NCBI GenBank assembly: GCA_033675265.1 | Contig: JAUJYZ010000954.1 | Location: forward strand, 36,790 to 100,789 | Source of the DNA: Actinostola sp. cb2023 | Taxonomy: Eukaryota; Cnidaria; Anthozoa; Actiniaria; Actinostolidae | Reading direction: 5' to 3' | Length of the DNA stretch: 64,000 nt | Shown: positions 11,403-24,500 of the stretch, piece after piece | How positions within the stretch are numbered: position 1 is the stretch's first letter | How the letters are laid out: each line of letters opens with the position of its first letter | The notes under the pieces: generated by a model | Database searches by the model: none | Told to the model about the DNA's origin: nothing | The model's input: the letters and a program-made list of their open reading frames with translations, nothing else | Position numbers and translations under genes: made by a program

Positions 11403-11539
11403 TTAAAACGACAAGATTTTCTTTACAGACGAGCAAATAAAACTTGTCAAGGCAAAACTTGTCATAGAAAACTTGCTTGCCTGTAACCGACTGTAATGGC
11501 ATGAATAACACGATTGAAAGTAAACAATGTAGCGGATTT

Positions 11540-12020
11540 AAAGGGCAACTAAAGTTGCACGACTTTCGAATCAAAATATATCAAATATTCAACTCGAAAA
11601 TGCAAATTTTAGAACGAATTACGAATCTATGTTCGCGAATTTGCCTTTGAAACTTATTACCTGGTGGCCATGTTGTGACGTCAGAACGTCAACCTTCCAC
11701 AACTCACCCTCTTGGTTCACTCAATTTTGGTTGAACAATTAGTGTATTCTGGGACACAGCAATGCATCATTTTAGAAAGATATCGCAGAGACGTTAGGTG
11801 TAATTTGCTAAGAGTATCATTGAGTAAAAATGATGCAGTTATCCAATAAAAGTTATCTGTTGGATAGAACTTATCCGGCGGATTGCGCTATTCACGTTTC
11901 GTGCAACCGGAACCAGGTAGTAAGTTTCAAAGGGAAATTCGCGAACAGTGATTCGTAATTCGTTCTAAAATTTTCATTTTCGAGTTTAATATTTGACATA
12001 CTTTCATTTGAAAATCGTCA
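11540..12020. mobile_element. Palindromic MITE with about 105-bp arms
   Basis: Left arm 11558-11664 and right arm 11913-12015 are reverse complements with about 10% differences (for example TTCGCGAATTTGCC left and GGGAAATTCGCGAA right). They are separated by about 250 bp. A TTAA lies next to the left end, but the right end is not clear. Confidence 0.65.
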
Positions 12021-12508
12021 AAATTTTACGGATGCTTCGGTATATATATATTTTTGTTAGCTACTCTGTTTATATGAGGCTAAATAAACACGCCTGAAGA
12101 AAACAAACTCAGCTGCGCGCGCTCGATGGCGTGATGATGGCGTCAACAGCTCCCGCACTTCAACTAACATTTTATTCAAAAACACAACAAAATCCTAAAC
12201 GTTCTTGCCATTTTTGTGAGCATTATTGTTCTTTTTTCATCAAATATAGTTTTGGTATATCGCAATGTTTTCAACACCAAAGTTGAACACACGTTTGATT
12301 GTAAGATTGTTTCAGCTATTCAGCATCGAGAAATACCTGCACTGACGCTTTGCCGTGTTTTACTTGATCACCACAAACTCAAGCTCGATTCATATAAAAC
12401 GAACCCTGATTGGCTGTTCAAACCATTTTTGATGTAGGGATAATTTAGCATTGGGTTTGGCTAATAAAGTTGCTTTACTTAACCTTTAATTATTATTTTT
12501 TCAAAACA

Positions 12509-12547
<39 letters not shown>

Positions 12548-13065
12548 TCACTCGGGGAAGTTTGGGAGAAGTCGACTTTTTATAAAAGGCAATACTTTTA
12601 TAACATAGCCATAATCAAATGTTAGATATATTTTTTTAAGAAAACTAATTTTCTTAGCCGATCGCGCGATAAGTTACATACCGACGTAAATAAAAAGCTC
12701 AATAAGTTAATTATACAACGGCAAATTAACACCACATGTTCGATCATTTTCATACTAGTTCGAACTATGACGAAACCGAAATATGTAAGAGAGAGATCGC
12801 TTTTTCATTTGCTAGTTTGGAGATGGTTGAGAATTCGACGTTTGCACGTTCCCCAAGCTTCAATCAGTACGTTACAGTTGTGTAGTGTGCACTCGGTCGA
12901 AGAACGAGTGTTGTAGTCTTGTAGAGTGTCAATCTCAGTTCATTTCAATGGCCACATTGAGCTGTAGCGAATCAGAATATGGTGATTTTGAGCCAGTGTT
13001 TTGTACAGATTGATTTTGTAGCGGTCGACAACGGAGTGACATTGCAAACACCAAAACTTCAGAAT
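12021..13065. other. No gene; half of a fold-back element at 12499-12590
   Basis: Text at 12504-12582 (AAACAAATAGAAAACGTTTT through TTTGGGAGAAGTC) matches one arm of the complete fold-back element at 21409-21597. The rest is AT-rich without supported coding sequence. Confidence 0.5.
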
Positions 13066-15039
13066 TTCCACAGGCAGCCCAACCATTGCTTTTGAGGCTA
13101 CTATTTTGCGTCTTTTTTTGATGGGTTTCCTGTGGTAGAGCGCGCGCGCGCTCAATATATAATACGTAGATATGTTGGGTTCCCTGTGCTGAGTAATATC
13201 CTATATTGGGCTTCCTGTGCACATCCCGCGCGTCCCGCACTACATGTGTATATTTACACAAGGTATGAAACTAGGTCACGTGACAAATACGTTTTTGCTC
13301 CTAATTTTGTCATTGTGATGTGAACATTCAATTTTTCTTCGAATAATTAAACCTTACCGTATTCTCGAAACACCTTATAAGTGTCAGTCGTCTAACTTCA
13401 ACGTACGCTGAGAAACTAATTTTTGAAATTTTGAGCGTCATGGACCGATGTGCGGCGCAAGTAGATGGTGCACTATTCCGTGAAGTAGTCGGATTTTACC
13501 TTCGAGAAGGCATCGACAAGCGCTCGGCAAATCTGAACTATGCTCTTTTTGGCAAGTTTTAATATTTATATGTTCACTAAACATAAATCAAAACATCTAA
13601 ATATACTTTATTTGCTCAGTTCTGTTTTGACTTCTGTAAAGTATTTGTATTGTATTTTGATTTTTATCGATTAAAATCTTCAAAATTGACGCATTGTGTT
13701 TTATTATTAAATGCTGAATAGTCTCAATATTTAGTACTGCACAACACATTTTTGCTATCAGTACTTGTACACAAAATGACAAACAAACGTATTTATTTCA
13801 ACAATAAGTTTACTAGCTTTTACACACTGTTTTCGCCGTTCTTTCTGTACAATGTATTCACTATATTGATCAGTAGGATAACAACAATTAAATAAATATT
13901 ATACACAATCGACAAGTTGTGAATGAATAACAAACATCGCAGTTGGAAGCGAAAATTACTCTGTGTTTCTCTCAGATGATAGTAAACTTATTTGCTAAAT
14001 GTGTTGTGCTATTTCAATGACAATAACGAACAATTGTTAATATTTTAGTTCACGGCAGCTTCACGAGTCCATCGCCATTCATGTCTCCTTCGATGTCAGT
14101 GAATTTGAGTTCGTCTATATTTTTGCTTCAGATGGTTTATGCTGTGTTGGCCGTTCCCTTGTGTCAGAAGAACTATAAGTAAAGTACAAAATTACGTCAA
14201 ACACTTTCTAGATGAGAGAGTCAGTAATGTTTAAACAGAAAGTAAAGTCAGTCAGTTGAAAGAGGTTCCTTGTTGAAGTGTATTTCGATCACTGACAAAA
14301 CTACACAAGTCAAATCATTTCTGCATAATTTATGAAAAAAAATGATTTGTTGAGGAGTATAAGCAGCTCTTCTGCCCTAGTATAGGCAAGTCCTTTTATT
14401 AGAGAACATTTAGAGCAAATACTACGTAATAACCTTGACAAAAATACTTTTAGTTCAGCTTCAGTTTCAACAAAACTTTCAGGCTCACGTGTCGAGCACA
14501 CACATCCAAACTTTCTCCACCATTCAAAATGAAAAAGGACTACTTTAAAACCGTCAAATCTCTTCTAAATTGACTTAAAGTTGACATGAATTGTGATCGT
14601 CTAAACTTACCATGAATAGGGAATAGAATCCTAACGTTTACACCGAAAAAATCAGTCTTTCTTGATATGAACTTCTCTTCCATGCCCCGCCATTAGCGAC
14701 AAAATGACGACTTAACCCTGGGTACCCCCCACGGGCCTGTAGCGTTCGACGACTTCGGCTATTCGGCTCACGGAAAAGTGCACCACATACATGCGGCGCA
14801 CATCAGGCCATCACGTGACTGGAGTTTCATACCTTGTGTAAATATACACATTTGCTGCGGGCGCGTCCCGCAGGAGGTACACAGGGATCCCAACATTATA
14901 TGTTACTCAACACAGGGAACCCAACATATAAATGCGCGCGCGCGTGCTCTACCACAGGAAACCCATCAAAAAAGACGCAAATATCATTTTATTTCATTAT
15001 TTAGTAGCCTCAAAAGGAATGGTTGGGCTGCCTGTGGAA
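13066..15039. mobile_element. DNA element with about 220-bp terminal inverted repeats
   Basis: The outer ends are TTCCACAGGCAGCCCAACC (13066) and its complement ending at 15039. The arms (13066-13284 and 14811-15039) match over about 200 bp, including a (GC)n run and a CACGTGAC block. The right arm has an extra stretch near 14985-15010. The 1.5-kb interior holds only a 40-residue frame (13440-13562, MDRCAAQVDGALFREVV...) that I do not recognise. A third fragment of the same end sits at 16164-16200. Confidence 0.7.
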
Positions 15040-15344
15040 TTTCCACATCTTTTTCTCCGATATTTGAAGTGACAAATAACTTCTTCTCAGAATGATCAAG
15101 CATAATTCCTTTAAATGCATTGAGATTCATTCCGCTCTTTGATGCGTCTTTCCATTCATAAAACTATTTGAACAACAAACTGAGTTGGTAGGTGATTTTC
15201 CATGACATCATTAGCGTGCACCCATGGGCAGTTGGTGCACGCTCGATTAGCCAATCAGAGCGCGCGTTATATCATAGCTATAATACTAATACGCGTTATA
15301 ATACTAATACGCATTTCATTTTCTTCAACAGAGTTGTTGTCAAA

Positions 15345-15659
15345 ATGGCGCCATTCGCAACGTTATTCATCTTAACTTGCATGGCTTGTTTCGTAACCGA
15401 AAGCCACCAGGCTTGTTCTGGATTCCATTACTCTCGCCACACAAACTGGAGGCTCCAGTGTGGGATATTCAAGACTTTGGCTGCCAATTCTTTGGATTGT
15501 CAAAAACAGTGTACAACCACCTTAAACTGCTTCTCTATCAACACCTATCAAAGTGATAATGGTACAGAGATATGTGAATTGATTAAGGGATCAACGGATT
15601 CTTTCGATGATATAAGCTGTTTGGTGATGAAATCTGGACGTGAGCACAACGAGTTGAAG
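15345..15659 (+). CDS. Exon 1: signal peptide and PAN/apple domain
   Basis: It encodes 105 codons ending in phase 0 at GAG TTG AAG before GTACGT. The hydrophobic core PFATLFILTCMACF forms the signal peptide. Seven cysteines follow with apple-like spacing (C...C...CQKQC...C, then CEL). This repeats a layout common in cnidarian PAN-lectin proteins. Confidence 0.85.
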
Positions 15660-18600
15660 GTACGTAATCAGCGACTTGAACTAAGAGGTCACGTGACCCT
15701 AACTCCCATAAATCGAACAGCAGTGTCAAAATGAACTCCAGAAATGAAAAGAGCAGCTCGAAATTAGTGTAAAAGGGCGAAGTTTCAGCTCATAATGTCT
15801 GTCAGAGGAGAAATGACTAAAAAGTAAAATCGATCGTTTTCTAAGATTTTGTTTGGAAAATGAATTGGATGGCATCGCGTCCGTGTTGTATCGGAGATAC
15901 AGATACTCGCCTTCGGAGACCAAAAGGAGACCCCTAAAATGCCGTTGTACACCTATCAGAAACATACAGATTTCATGTCTCATCGGTCTAGAGGTGTTTT
16001 GTTTTATTTCTTCGCGAATTATATACAATCTAGAATTACTACGAGTTCAAAGCTAGTTACCATAGTAACACGTAAAAGTTCTACTTGGAAAGTTATACAG
16101 TTTGATAACTATCGAAGTATATTCAGATTTCAGTATTCTGTTATTATCCAAATATCCGAACACAGGCAGCCCAACCGTTGTTTCTGAGGCTACTACATTC
16201 TCGTTCCCAGAGCTCCTCGGTTTCAGTCCTCTCCCGAGAAGGCTCTGGCCGAAGCCATTTGAGGCTCGATGCTGATTGGACGAAATATAACGCATGCGCA
16301 TTTGAAAACATATTTCAAGAACAATATAGAAGAATGAGCCCAAAGGTAGCCAAAACGTAGAATCAGTGGACCGTGACGTCGTGGAATATTCGTTTGACCG
16401 TTGGATTTTCGAATGGTCTCAGGAATGAGCTCTTAAGAAGAATTCAAAGGATATGAGATTCTCAAAAAAATGCGAGGACCAGGCTTAAGATTTTGTTTGG
16501 AAAAAGAATGGGATGTAATCGCGTCCGTGTTGCCTTCGGAGACCAAAAGGAGACCATTATGGTAGTGGCATAAGCTTTATTTAACCCCTAGTATATGCCA
16601 TTGTACACGTATCAGAAACATACAGATTTCCTGTCTGATCGATCTAGACTACCAACACAATATGATTTTTTTTTTATTTCTTCGCGAGAAACCCTAAATG
16701 ATACCTTCATGCATGTCTACAAATATTGGCATTCGGTCGTGAACGGCCAAAATGATACCAAAACCCGTATTACACCCCTAAAAGAGACGGCGATCATCTC
16801 CGCCCCTTTCATATGGGAGTGCCCCGGCTCGTCGTAAAGAAGCTCTCCGTTATGATGCTATTATGTTAGTTATTTTGGCTGTTTGAGTGTCCATTGGGGA
16901 TTTCCTTTGCTGTCGAAATTCGAATACATCCAGGATACTTAAAGATTTAACCGCTAGACGGGAATTTGTTTAAACTATTTAAAACAGTAATCGGCATAGC
17001 TGTTCCAGATACCCTATCATGTCCCATTTTCTTCCTTTGTCTATCAACATTTATATTATATTTATTAGTTTTCCTTTTACATATACAATCGATTGCAGAA
17101 AGGTTGTAGTATACATTTATACAAATATCTAATGAAATACAAGATATCTAATTAATGAGGTGCAAAGTATCAAAACATCACTTATTTTCTTCTAATATAT
17201 CAGAAACATCAACTTAGATTAGTATCGCATCCAGCCACGCTAAAAGATACCTTCAGCAATAATTTGTCTTTAAAAAGTCGTATTTTATCATGTTTAACAT
17301 TTCGCCTATATCATATTGTTCAGTTATTCTACTATGCCTAACTAAACTTAGTAGCCTTTTTGCTAAACTTATCTTTCTCTGCTATTTACATACAAATTAT
17401 TCCCTATTAGAGCATTAGCTTTTGTTCATCGTCTGCTGCAGATCAGTGTAACGAAAACCAAACAAGAAAAGGTAAGTAGTATAGTGTGCGTGGAAGTGTC
17501 CTGTTTTTTTTTAGGAAGGATTGAGAGGGGATGGACATTGAATAATCATCGTAAGTAGAATAGTGGAATCATTCTAGTCTTTGTGATATAAAATGGGTGG
17601 AATTCGAAAGAGGATGGAATAATGAGTGATCGCTGCGAAAACGGAGCACCTATTGTGGAACGGAATCTGGTAGTTTCAGAAGTGTTTTGTTCTAATTTTT
17701 CTTAAAGCGCAAAAGATGCGATTATTTGGCGTAATGTGCGTATGTTTATTTCTAATACTGCTCCTTACAATGTTTGTACACAGCATTACAGGATGGATGG
17801 TACCAGTTGGGTTCGTCTGCATTCAAACATTTCAAGACCAAGAAAACCTGGAAAGATGCTAACGACACTTGTTCTGCCAATAAAGCATCTCTGGCCACCA
17901 TCAACAGTGAACTGGAAAATCGTTTTGTTGCTGAAGTTTTTTTGAAGACGTTTCAAGGTTTGTGTACATACGACTGCTTCAATGCCTAAGCGACAGAGCC
18001 AAAAGTATGGAATATCAGTAACTCCGCAGTACCTTATTGGTATAATGATGATGACTAGTGGTGACGTCTCCGCATTGACTATGATTGTACATTTAGTAGA
18101 AACCAACTAGCATAGTATCACGAATCCTGCAATTAGATTGGCTAACGTACTCACTATCTATTGCGTGATAGATAGTGAGTAGCGAAAAAAGCCCGCGCTT
18201 TGAACAAAAAGAAAGCGAAAAATCAATAAATATTGGTATAAAATCGAAGGTAGTATGCTAGTTGGTTTGCTACTAAAACAATTAGACTACTCGTTCTCGT
18301 TTTCTATGAGTTAAATCTCAAACTGATTAAAAAGAGTTTGTCCTCCGAATTCAAAACACTTCAAAGTCGGCTGGAAAACTTTGGGTGATCCTCGTTCCTG
18401 GGTGTTTTCAAATATATACGCAGGAAGAGCTTTTTCTCGTGTTTGAAATATTACAACATCGATTTACATATATTGTTTCATATATGTTTGTTGTAAATTC
18501 GCAGTTCCTAACATAAAGGCAGAAATGAATGCTTTGAATCACTGGAAACTCGATGGATCTGACAAAGACGTTGCGTGAGTAAATACATGTTTAACATTAA

Positions 18601-21548
18601 GAAAAAATAAAGGAAAGAAGGAAAACAGAAGAAAGGAAAATAGAAGAAAAGAAGGAAGGAAATAAGAACTCTTATTTATCCTCAGGGGTATTAAGGCATG
18701 GTTCTAGGATGTATGCTGCAAATTAAGAGGGTGGTCTATTTTCTTTTCTTTGCGAGATTCTTTCATGAAACTTTAAGTGATACAACAATGTTACAATCTC
18801 AACAAATAAACATATCAGTTTCCATGGAAACATAGAATGTGACCTTTGAACTCTAATTATATTTTATAAAATAAAAGTCTCGTGCATACAGGTAAAGAAA
18901 TTTTGCATGACAAGGATTTAATTGAAAATTAAATAGACTTACTACCTAGTTTATTGGTCTAATTGGATAAGTTGGAAAAAGTAATGGGAAGAGTGATAAA
19001 CGTGAAAATGAAATTGATACTCTCGATTTATGACTCAGCAATTATATATTTACAAAATATCCAATTAGCCTGATGAACAGCATAGTAAACTGTATTATTT
19101 TCACTATCTTCTACTCTGATATACTAACGTTGTGCGCTTCTACCAAAGCCTTGAATATTATTTTCTTAAACCCGGGTTAAAAGGTCAAATGTATTGTTGC
19201 CATGGTAACTAACTTCACAAATATGTACAATCTGCTCATCTATACATTTAATCCTGAACCCAAGCTTCCGCAATAAAACGAAAGCAAATTACAACCCCCT
19301 TATAGTTTTATGGGCGTGATCGCCTTAGAACCATGCCTTAATATAACTGAGTCGCTGTCTGAAGAAACGCGCGCAGAAAAATTAATCTGCGCATTGACCA
19401 CTTTCTATAATTTTTCTTAAAGGAGAACTGAAGCCTAAATGTATCTATAGATAAAAACAAAGAGAATGTTGTGTACATTCATTTTCTGAAATAATTTCCA
19501 ATTGTTTTTATTTTTATGGAAAAGAAACTTGAGTTTTAATTGTAAAAAGACATGGATTACCGCTGAATTGAGCGCGGCTCACTTCAGTAATTATTCCCCA
19601 TGTCTGACGTCACCTATCCCAAGGGAAAGTGCAGTCACAATGTAGAGTAATTATAAGTACATTGTATTTTCTGGTACCCGAGAGAATGTTGTGAGCGGAT
19701 TTTACTATTCCCCATGAACGACGTCACAAACAAAAAGATCTGAGCCGACGGTAAAACGGCAAAATGGCGGATGATATATCATATTGAACGTTAATTATGT
19801 TGATATCTAAGAAAGATTTGCAAACAATAATATTCAAGTAATGCTAATATAAGACATATCTAACTTTTTTGAGAAAATAAATTTTGCCTTCAGTTCCCCT
19901 TTAAAGGGGGAATTGACCCAAAACGTGAATTTTTTGAAAGCAAATGGAATAAACAGCTGAAAGTGTGCTAACTATCACTTCGTCGTTGATTTTTCTCAAA
20001 ACTTTCGGGAAATCGTTCAAATTTAGAGTTAAAGACAGAAAACCGAACATTCTCCGAACGCATCCCGAAAGAAGGACTCCCTGTGGTGACGACACAACAG
20101 GGAGTCCTTCTTTGAACAAAAAATGGCGGACAACCAAACGAGCGGATGTCAGAACTTTTACTAATTAAATAGATGTTTAATTGAAGAGGAATTAGATGAA
20201 GGGAGAAGATTAGTGTAGTAAAGTGTAGAGCTATACTAATATGAGCCAAGTAGTCACCAAGATGACGAAGAGCCAGAAGAAGAGCCACAGATTGAAAATA
20301 ATTTTCGAATTCGAGTGCAGTCTGCAGATCGTCTAGGATTTTAAATTATAAAATAATTTAGATATAACGCGCGCTCTGATTGGTTAATTACTATGTTGAC
20401 TATGTAAACATGGTTCATGACCTTGAACAACCTTGAATGAAGCGATGCAGTGGATTTGATTGTAAAAATAACTGACCACATGTATTTTTTTCTGTTGTCA
20501 AACATGTTTTATTTACTAAACAAAAGCCATAGAATTACAGTTTTTCTTGTTTAGTTAAGTTCAAGTTCTATCTAGATGTGATATTGATGATTTTAAACCG
20601 AAAATTAATTTTGCAAGAATCGAGCTTCAAGTTCATTCAAACTCGGCCGGCAAGAAACTCGACGAATCGTCCAATTATTTCTGTCCACAATAACGAAGAA
20701 AACTAAATATAATGGCTCAGTTTTCTCAATCACATACTAACCATTTTGTAAGTTATACTTAGCTACACATAAGTCTTATATTTTCTCAAGTGTACGACTG
20801 AAAATATCAAGAAAAGATAGCCGTATTTATACTCACAAAAGAGTAAAAACAGAGCGATTCTTGTAGCTACACGGCGGGTTCGCCAGAACATTCATATATC
20901 TAGTAAAATATGTCAAAGAGAAAAAACATCTTCAAATGTCTCAGAAACGTCCATCGTTTATACATTCTTGTCGAGAAAAGCGTCGAAAAGATTCAAAAAT
21001 ACGACAAAAACTGTAGATATTTGGCTACCTGACTTCGTGCTCCATTCATCAAGATGTCAAATATTTCAGAAAGTTTGACGACTCTTCGTCATTGATCGTG
21101 ATTCGGCTCAGCTTTTCTCACTTTTCTTCGTGTTTCGTGTTCACAGGATACAAAAACAAAGTGTAACAAGCATTCTTCTGTAATTTTCTGACAGAAAATA
21201 GCATTCTTCAAATCGTTTTTCGTGTCAAAACAGTAAACTGCACAGATAAAAGTTGTCGAGTCGCTTTGCCATTTTGATTTCTTTCGTGAGATTTGATTGG
21301 ATGATGGGCGATTTCTGACGCTTTTCAGGAGAATTAAAATTTTGATCACTAAAATCTCGCGTAAATAAAGGAGTTTTACGAAAGAAATCCTTGTAGTTAT
21401 TTTATAAAACAAATAGAAAACGTTTTCCCGTGTTTACATAGCCTGATATAAACACTCGGGAAAGTTTGGGAGAAGTCTCGAGCTCTGCGTAAAACCTCGC
21501 CTAACGGCTTGGTTTTACACAATAGCTCTCGACTTCTCCCAAACTTCC

Positions 21549-21579
<31 letters not shown>

Positions 21580-24500
21580 GAAACGTTTTCTATTTGTAAA
21601 ATAGTAAGCTTTATATAGTATAAACGTTGTAAAATGTGTTTCACTTGATTTGTTCGTTGTTTTGCACTTGTTGAAAATGTGCTGTAATGGAGACGTGAGA
21701 CTGAAAGTTGATTATTATTATCAATATTTGTACTGTAGAGTCGAATCCCTAGATTTTCTAGTCTATTTCCTCCATCCACCAGCTTACTCATCCAGGTTTC
21801 TCCAGCATGCCTGTGTTGCTTTCTAATTATTTTTTCTAAGATGCTCCAGAAGATCAATATTATTACATATTCCAGGGCCGTACACAGCACAGGGGCAGGG
21901 GGGGGGGGGGGGGGGGGGCAGTTGCCCCCCCCCCCCTAGAAAGGCAAAACAGATAGCAAAAAGTATATTGTGGGGTACCTTTTCCCCAACCCTCATCATA
22001 ATAATTAATTATTACAGCGTGAAGCTCTCGACTATGACCGCCTTTAATGTATTTGCATACTTTTGTCTCGCCATCCTCCAATTAGTGGTTAGATCAGAGA
22101 TAAGATAAGACAATCCTGCAAAGTTGATGCAAATACATTTAGGTGGTCATGCATTAACCATTTGCGCTTCGCGCTGAAAGGGTGGGGGTTGGTGGAGGTG
22201 TGTCACTGAGTCTGAACTCTGACAATGTTTCAATACCATATCCTATTTACTAGCTTATCACCCTGTTTCAGTGTACATTGCCAACATTATTTGTTACCTT
22301 GTAAGTTCAATGTTTCAGTGCTGTGAGGGTGGCACACACACATGTACCAATAATGGTGTACTAAGTACCCCCACCCCTGCCCCTGGGTTTTAGTTATTGA
22401 CAAAAACTACCACAGATAAATAGCACAAAAAGCTGTTTATGAAACAAACTTGGAATACAGAATGTAGGTGCAAAAATATAACACAACTAGAACTGCTAGA
22501 AGTATTAAAAAACTGAATCGAAGCCTTGGGCTTAGCTAAATTAGTAAATGAAGATTCAAGCAGTGCAAACATATAAACGCTGAACGATCAATAGATAAAT
22601 CTTGGAAGTGCCAGTCCCTATTTGAGCGGTTTTTGTTCGTCTTTAAAAATCGAACCCACACTAATCGGCCATGATCAATGTTTTCAATACAAAAATAATC
22701 AATTTTTGTCTTCAGCTTCTTTCAGAAACAAATTCAGGTCTCTTCGCTTCCAGAAACTGTGCAAAAAGTTGGCATTTAGAGCAGACAAACGAATAAAGAA
22801 GGAGATAACAACTCACAACACTGAACAAACATGGTGTCCCGCGAAGTGACTCCCTTCTATTACGTCATTCCGACCAATTCCCGAGTGCATCCCGGACTTT
22901 CCCGATTGCTGAACGGAAACTTTAGCCTTAATTTTTCGTACTTTAAAAACGTTTTTGAGAAAAATCAACAATGAAGTGATATTTAGCACACTTTCAACTG
23001 TTTATTCCATTTGTTTTCAAACTATTCATTTTTCGGTTGAAGTCCCCCTTTAAAACAAATTGGGTCTAGCTCTGGACTAGTCAGTACATTAAACGTGGAC
23101 GTTCGGTTCGGCCACGTCCATTACAATTAACCATTACATTACCGATCTTTATTCAGCTTGTACGGAGGTGCATCCTACAAGAAGGTACAATACAATGTAT
23201 CCGCTGCCCTGAATCTACCAGGCACCGCAGGCTCCTACGCTACAACACCAGCAGTAGCCATCCAATCACTCAGTTTGACGATTGCGTTTTGGGTGAAGTT
23301 GTATTCATCCAATACGTGCTACCTCTACTCTTACTGGCTTAATCCTTATATTTTCGCTATCAGTGTCGAAAAGGAGTCCGGAAAAGTGGTCATCCTCTAT
23401 TACTCACGGAAAAAGTCAAATATGTACACAGACTTATTTGGTGCTAAAGGAGGGTAAGCACAAGTAAATATATCATACAGTGTCATAGAATTATTCATAT
23501 AATTCACCTTAAAATGTGCGATAGAATTATGTAGACCTCGTGAAGCTCTACTCAGTTTAGTTTTAATGATCTTTATCAGTCTTTTCGATCGTCGTTCGAT
23601 CCATGATCGATCCATTATATCAGCCGATATAATAGGTTGTGTTGACTCGTTACCAAACTGCTCGGTCAATGTGGCGGATCGACGACACGGACTACGTACA
23701 GTCGTATGGATGGATAAAGAAAACCGGACTCATAGTCAAAGGGTTTTGAAAATAGATCTCATCCAAATATTACAACGATATCAACAATTTAATTAAGTAC
23801 TATTTTAAATTAAATTTAAAATATATTTTTGTTAATTATGCATGAGTTAGTGTTGTTGTTATGTGTCATTTAAATTAATTAATTAATTAATTTGTGTTTT
23901 CATTCTATTTGCAAAGGAATGTCATTTTAAACCAGTGGACCCATGTAGCAGTAACCTGGGATCGAATGACAAAGCAAGCAAATATATTCCAAGACGGCAT
24001 CCAAATCAGTCAAGTTACTTCGGCACATAGTGATCTAGATCTACCCAATAACATTCGTTCTGATTTCGACGTGGGTTTTAAACGAGATACACAAACTGTA
24101 ATGAATGGAAGGATGAGAGAACTGGTGGTGTTTAACAGACCGCTGACCAGCCAAGAAGTGATGCTACTCAAAGGTATGCAAATCTATTGGCTAATTTGGT
24201 AGTGTAAATCAAACCCATGTCGAATCGTTTGGCACATGTCTCTAATATTACAGTATTACAGCTAAGTACGTTCGCGCGCATTGTTCACGCGCATCTTTTC
24301 TGCGCATAAAATCAAGGTTCGAATCATCTCGGTCCAGTCCTCTTTCCTCACGTTCAAGATGGCAGCCAGTCACGCATGTTACGTAGACGATTTTCATCGG
24401 CTAATATCTCGAGAACGATACCGGTGACCCCCATGTTTTATTTTGTAATTTTACAAAGAATCATAAAAGCTCTCCATGTACCAAATTCAAAGAAAAAACA

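Larger units (their letters stand above)
19905..23049. mobile_element. TTAA-flanked 3.1-kb DNA element (element 3)
   Basis: TTAA lies on both sides (19901-19904 and 23050-23053). Terminal inverted repeats of about 95 bp start AGGGGGAATTGACCCAAAAC on the left and complement AGTCCCCCT on the right, sharing CAAATGGAATAAACAG and TTGATTTTTCTCAAAA. The interior holds a hairpin GAAGGACTCCCTGTGGTGA...CAACAGGGAGTCCTTC (20072-20114), a copy of repeat R4, a fold-back element and a G-tract. No transposase was seen. Confidence 0.75.
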
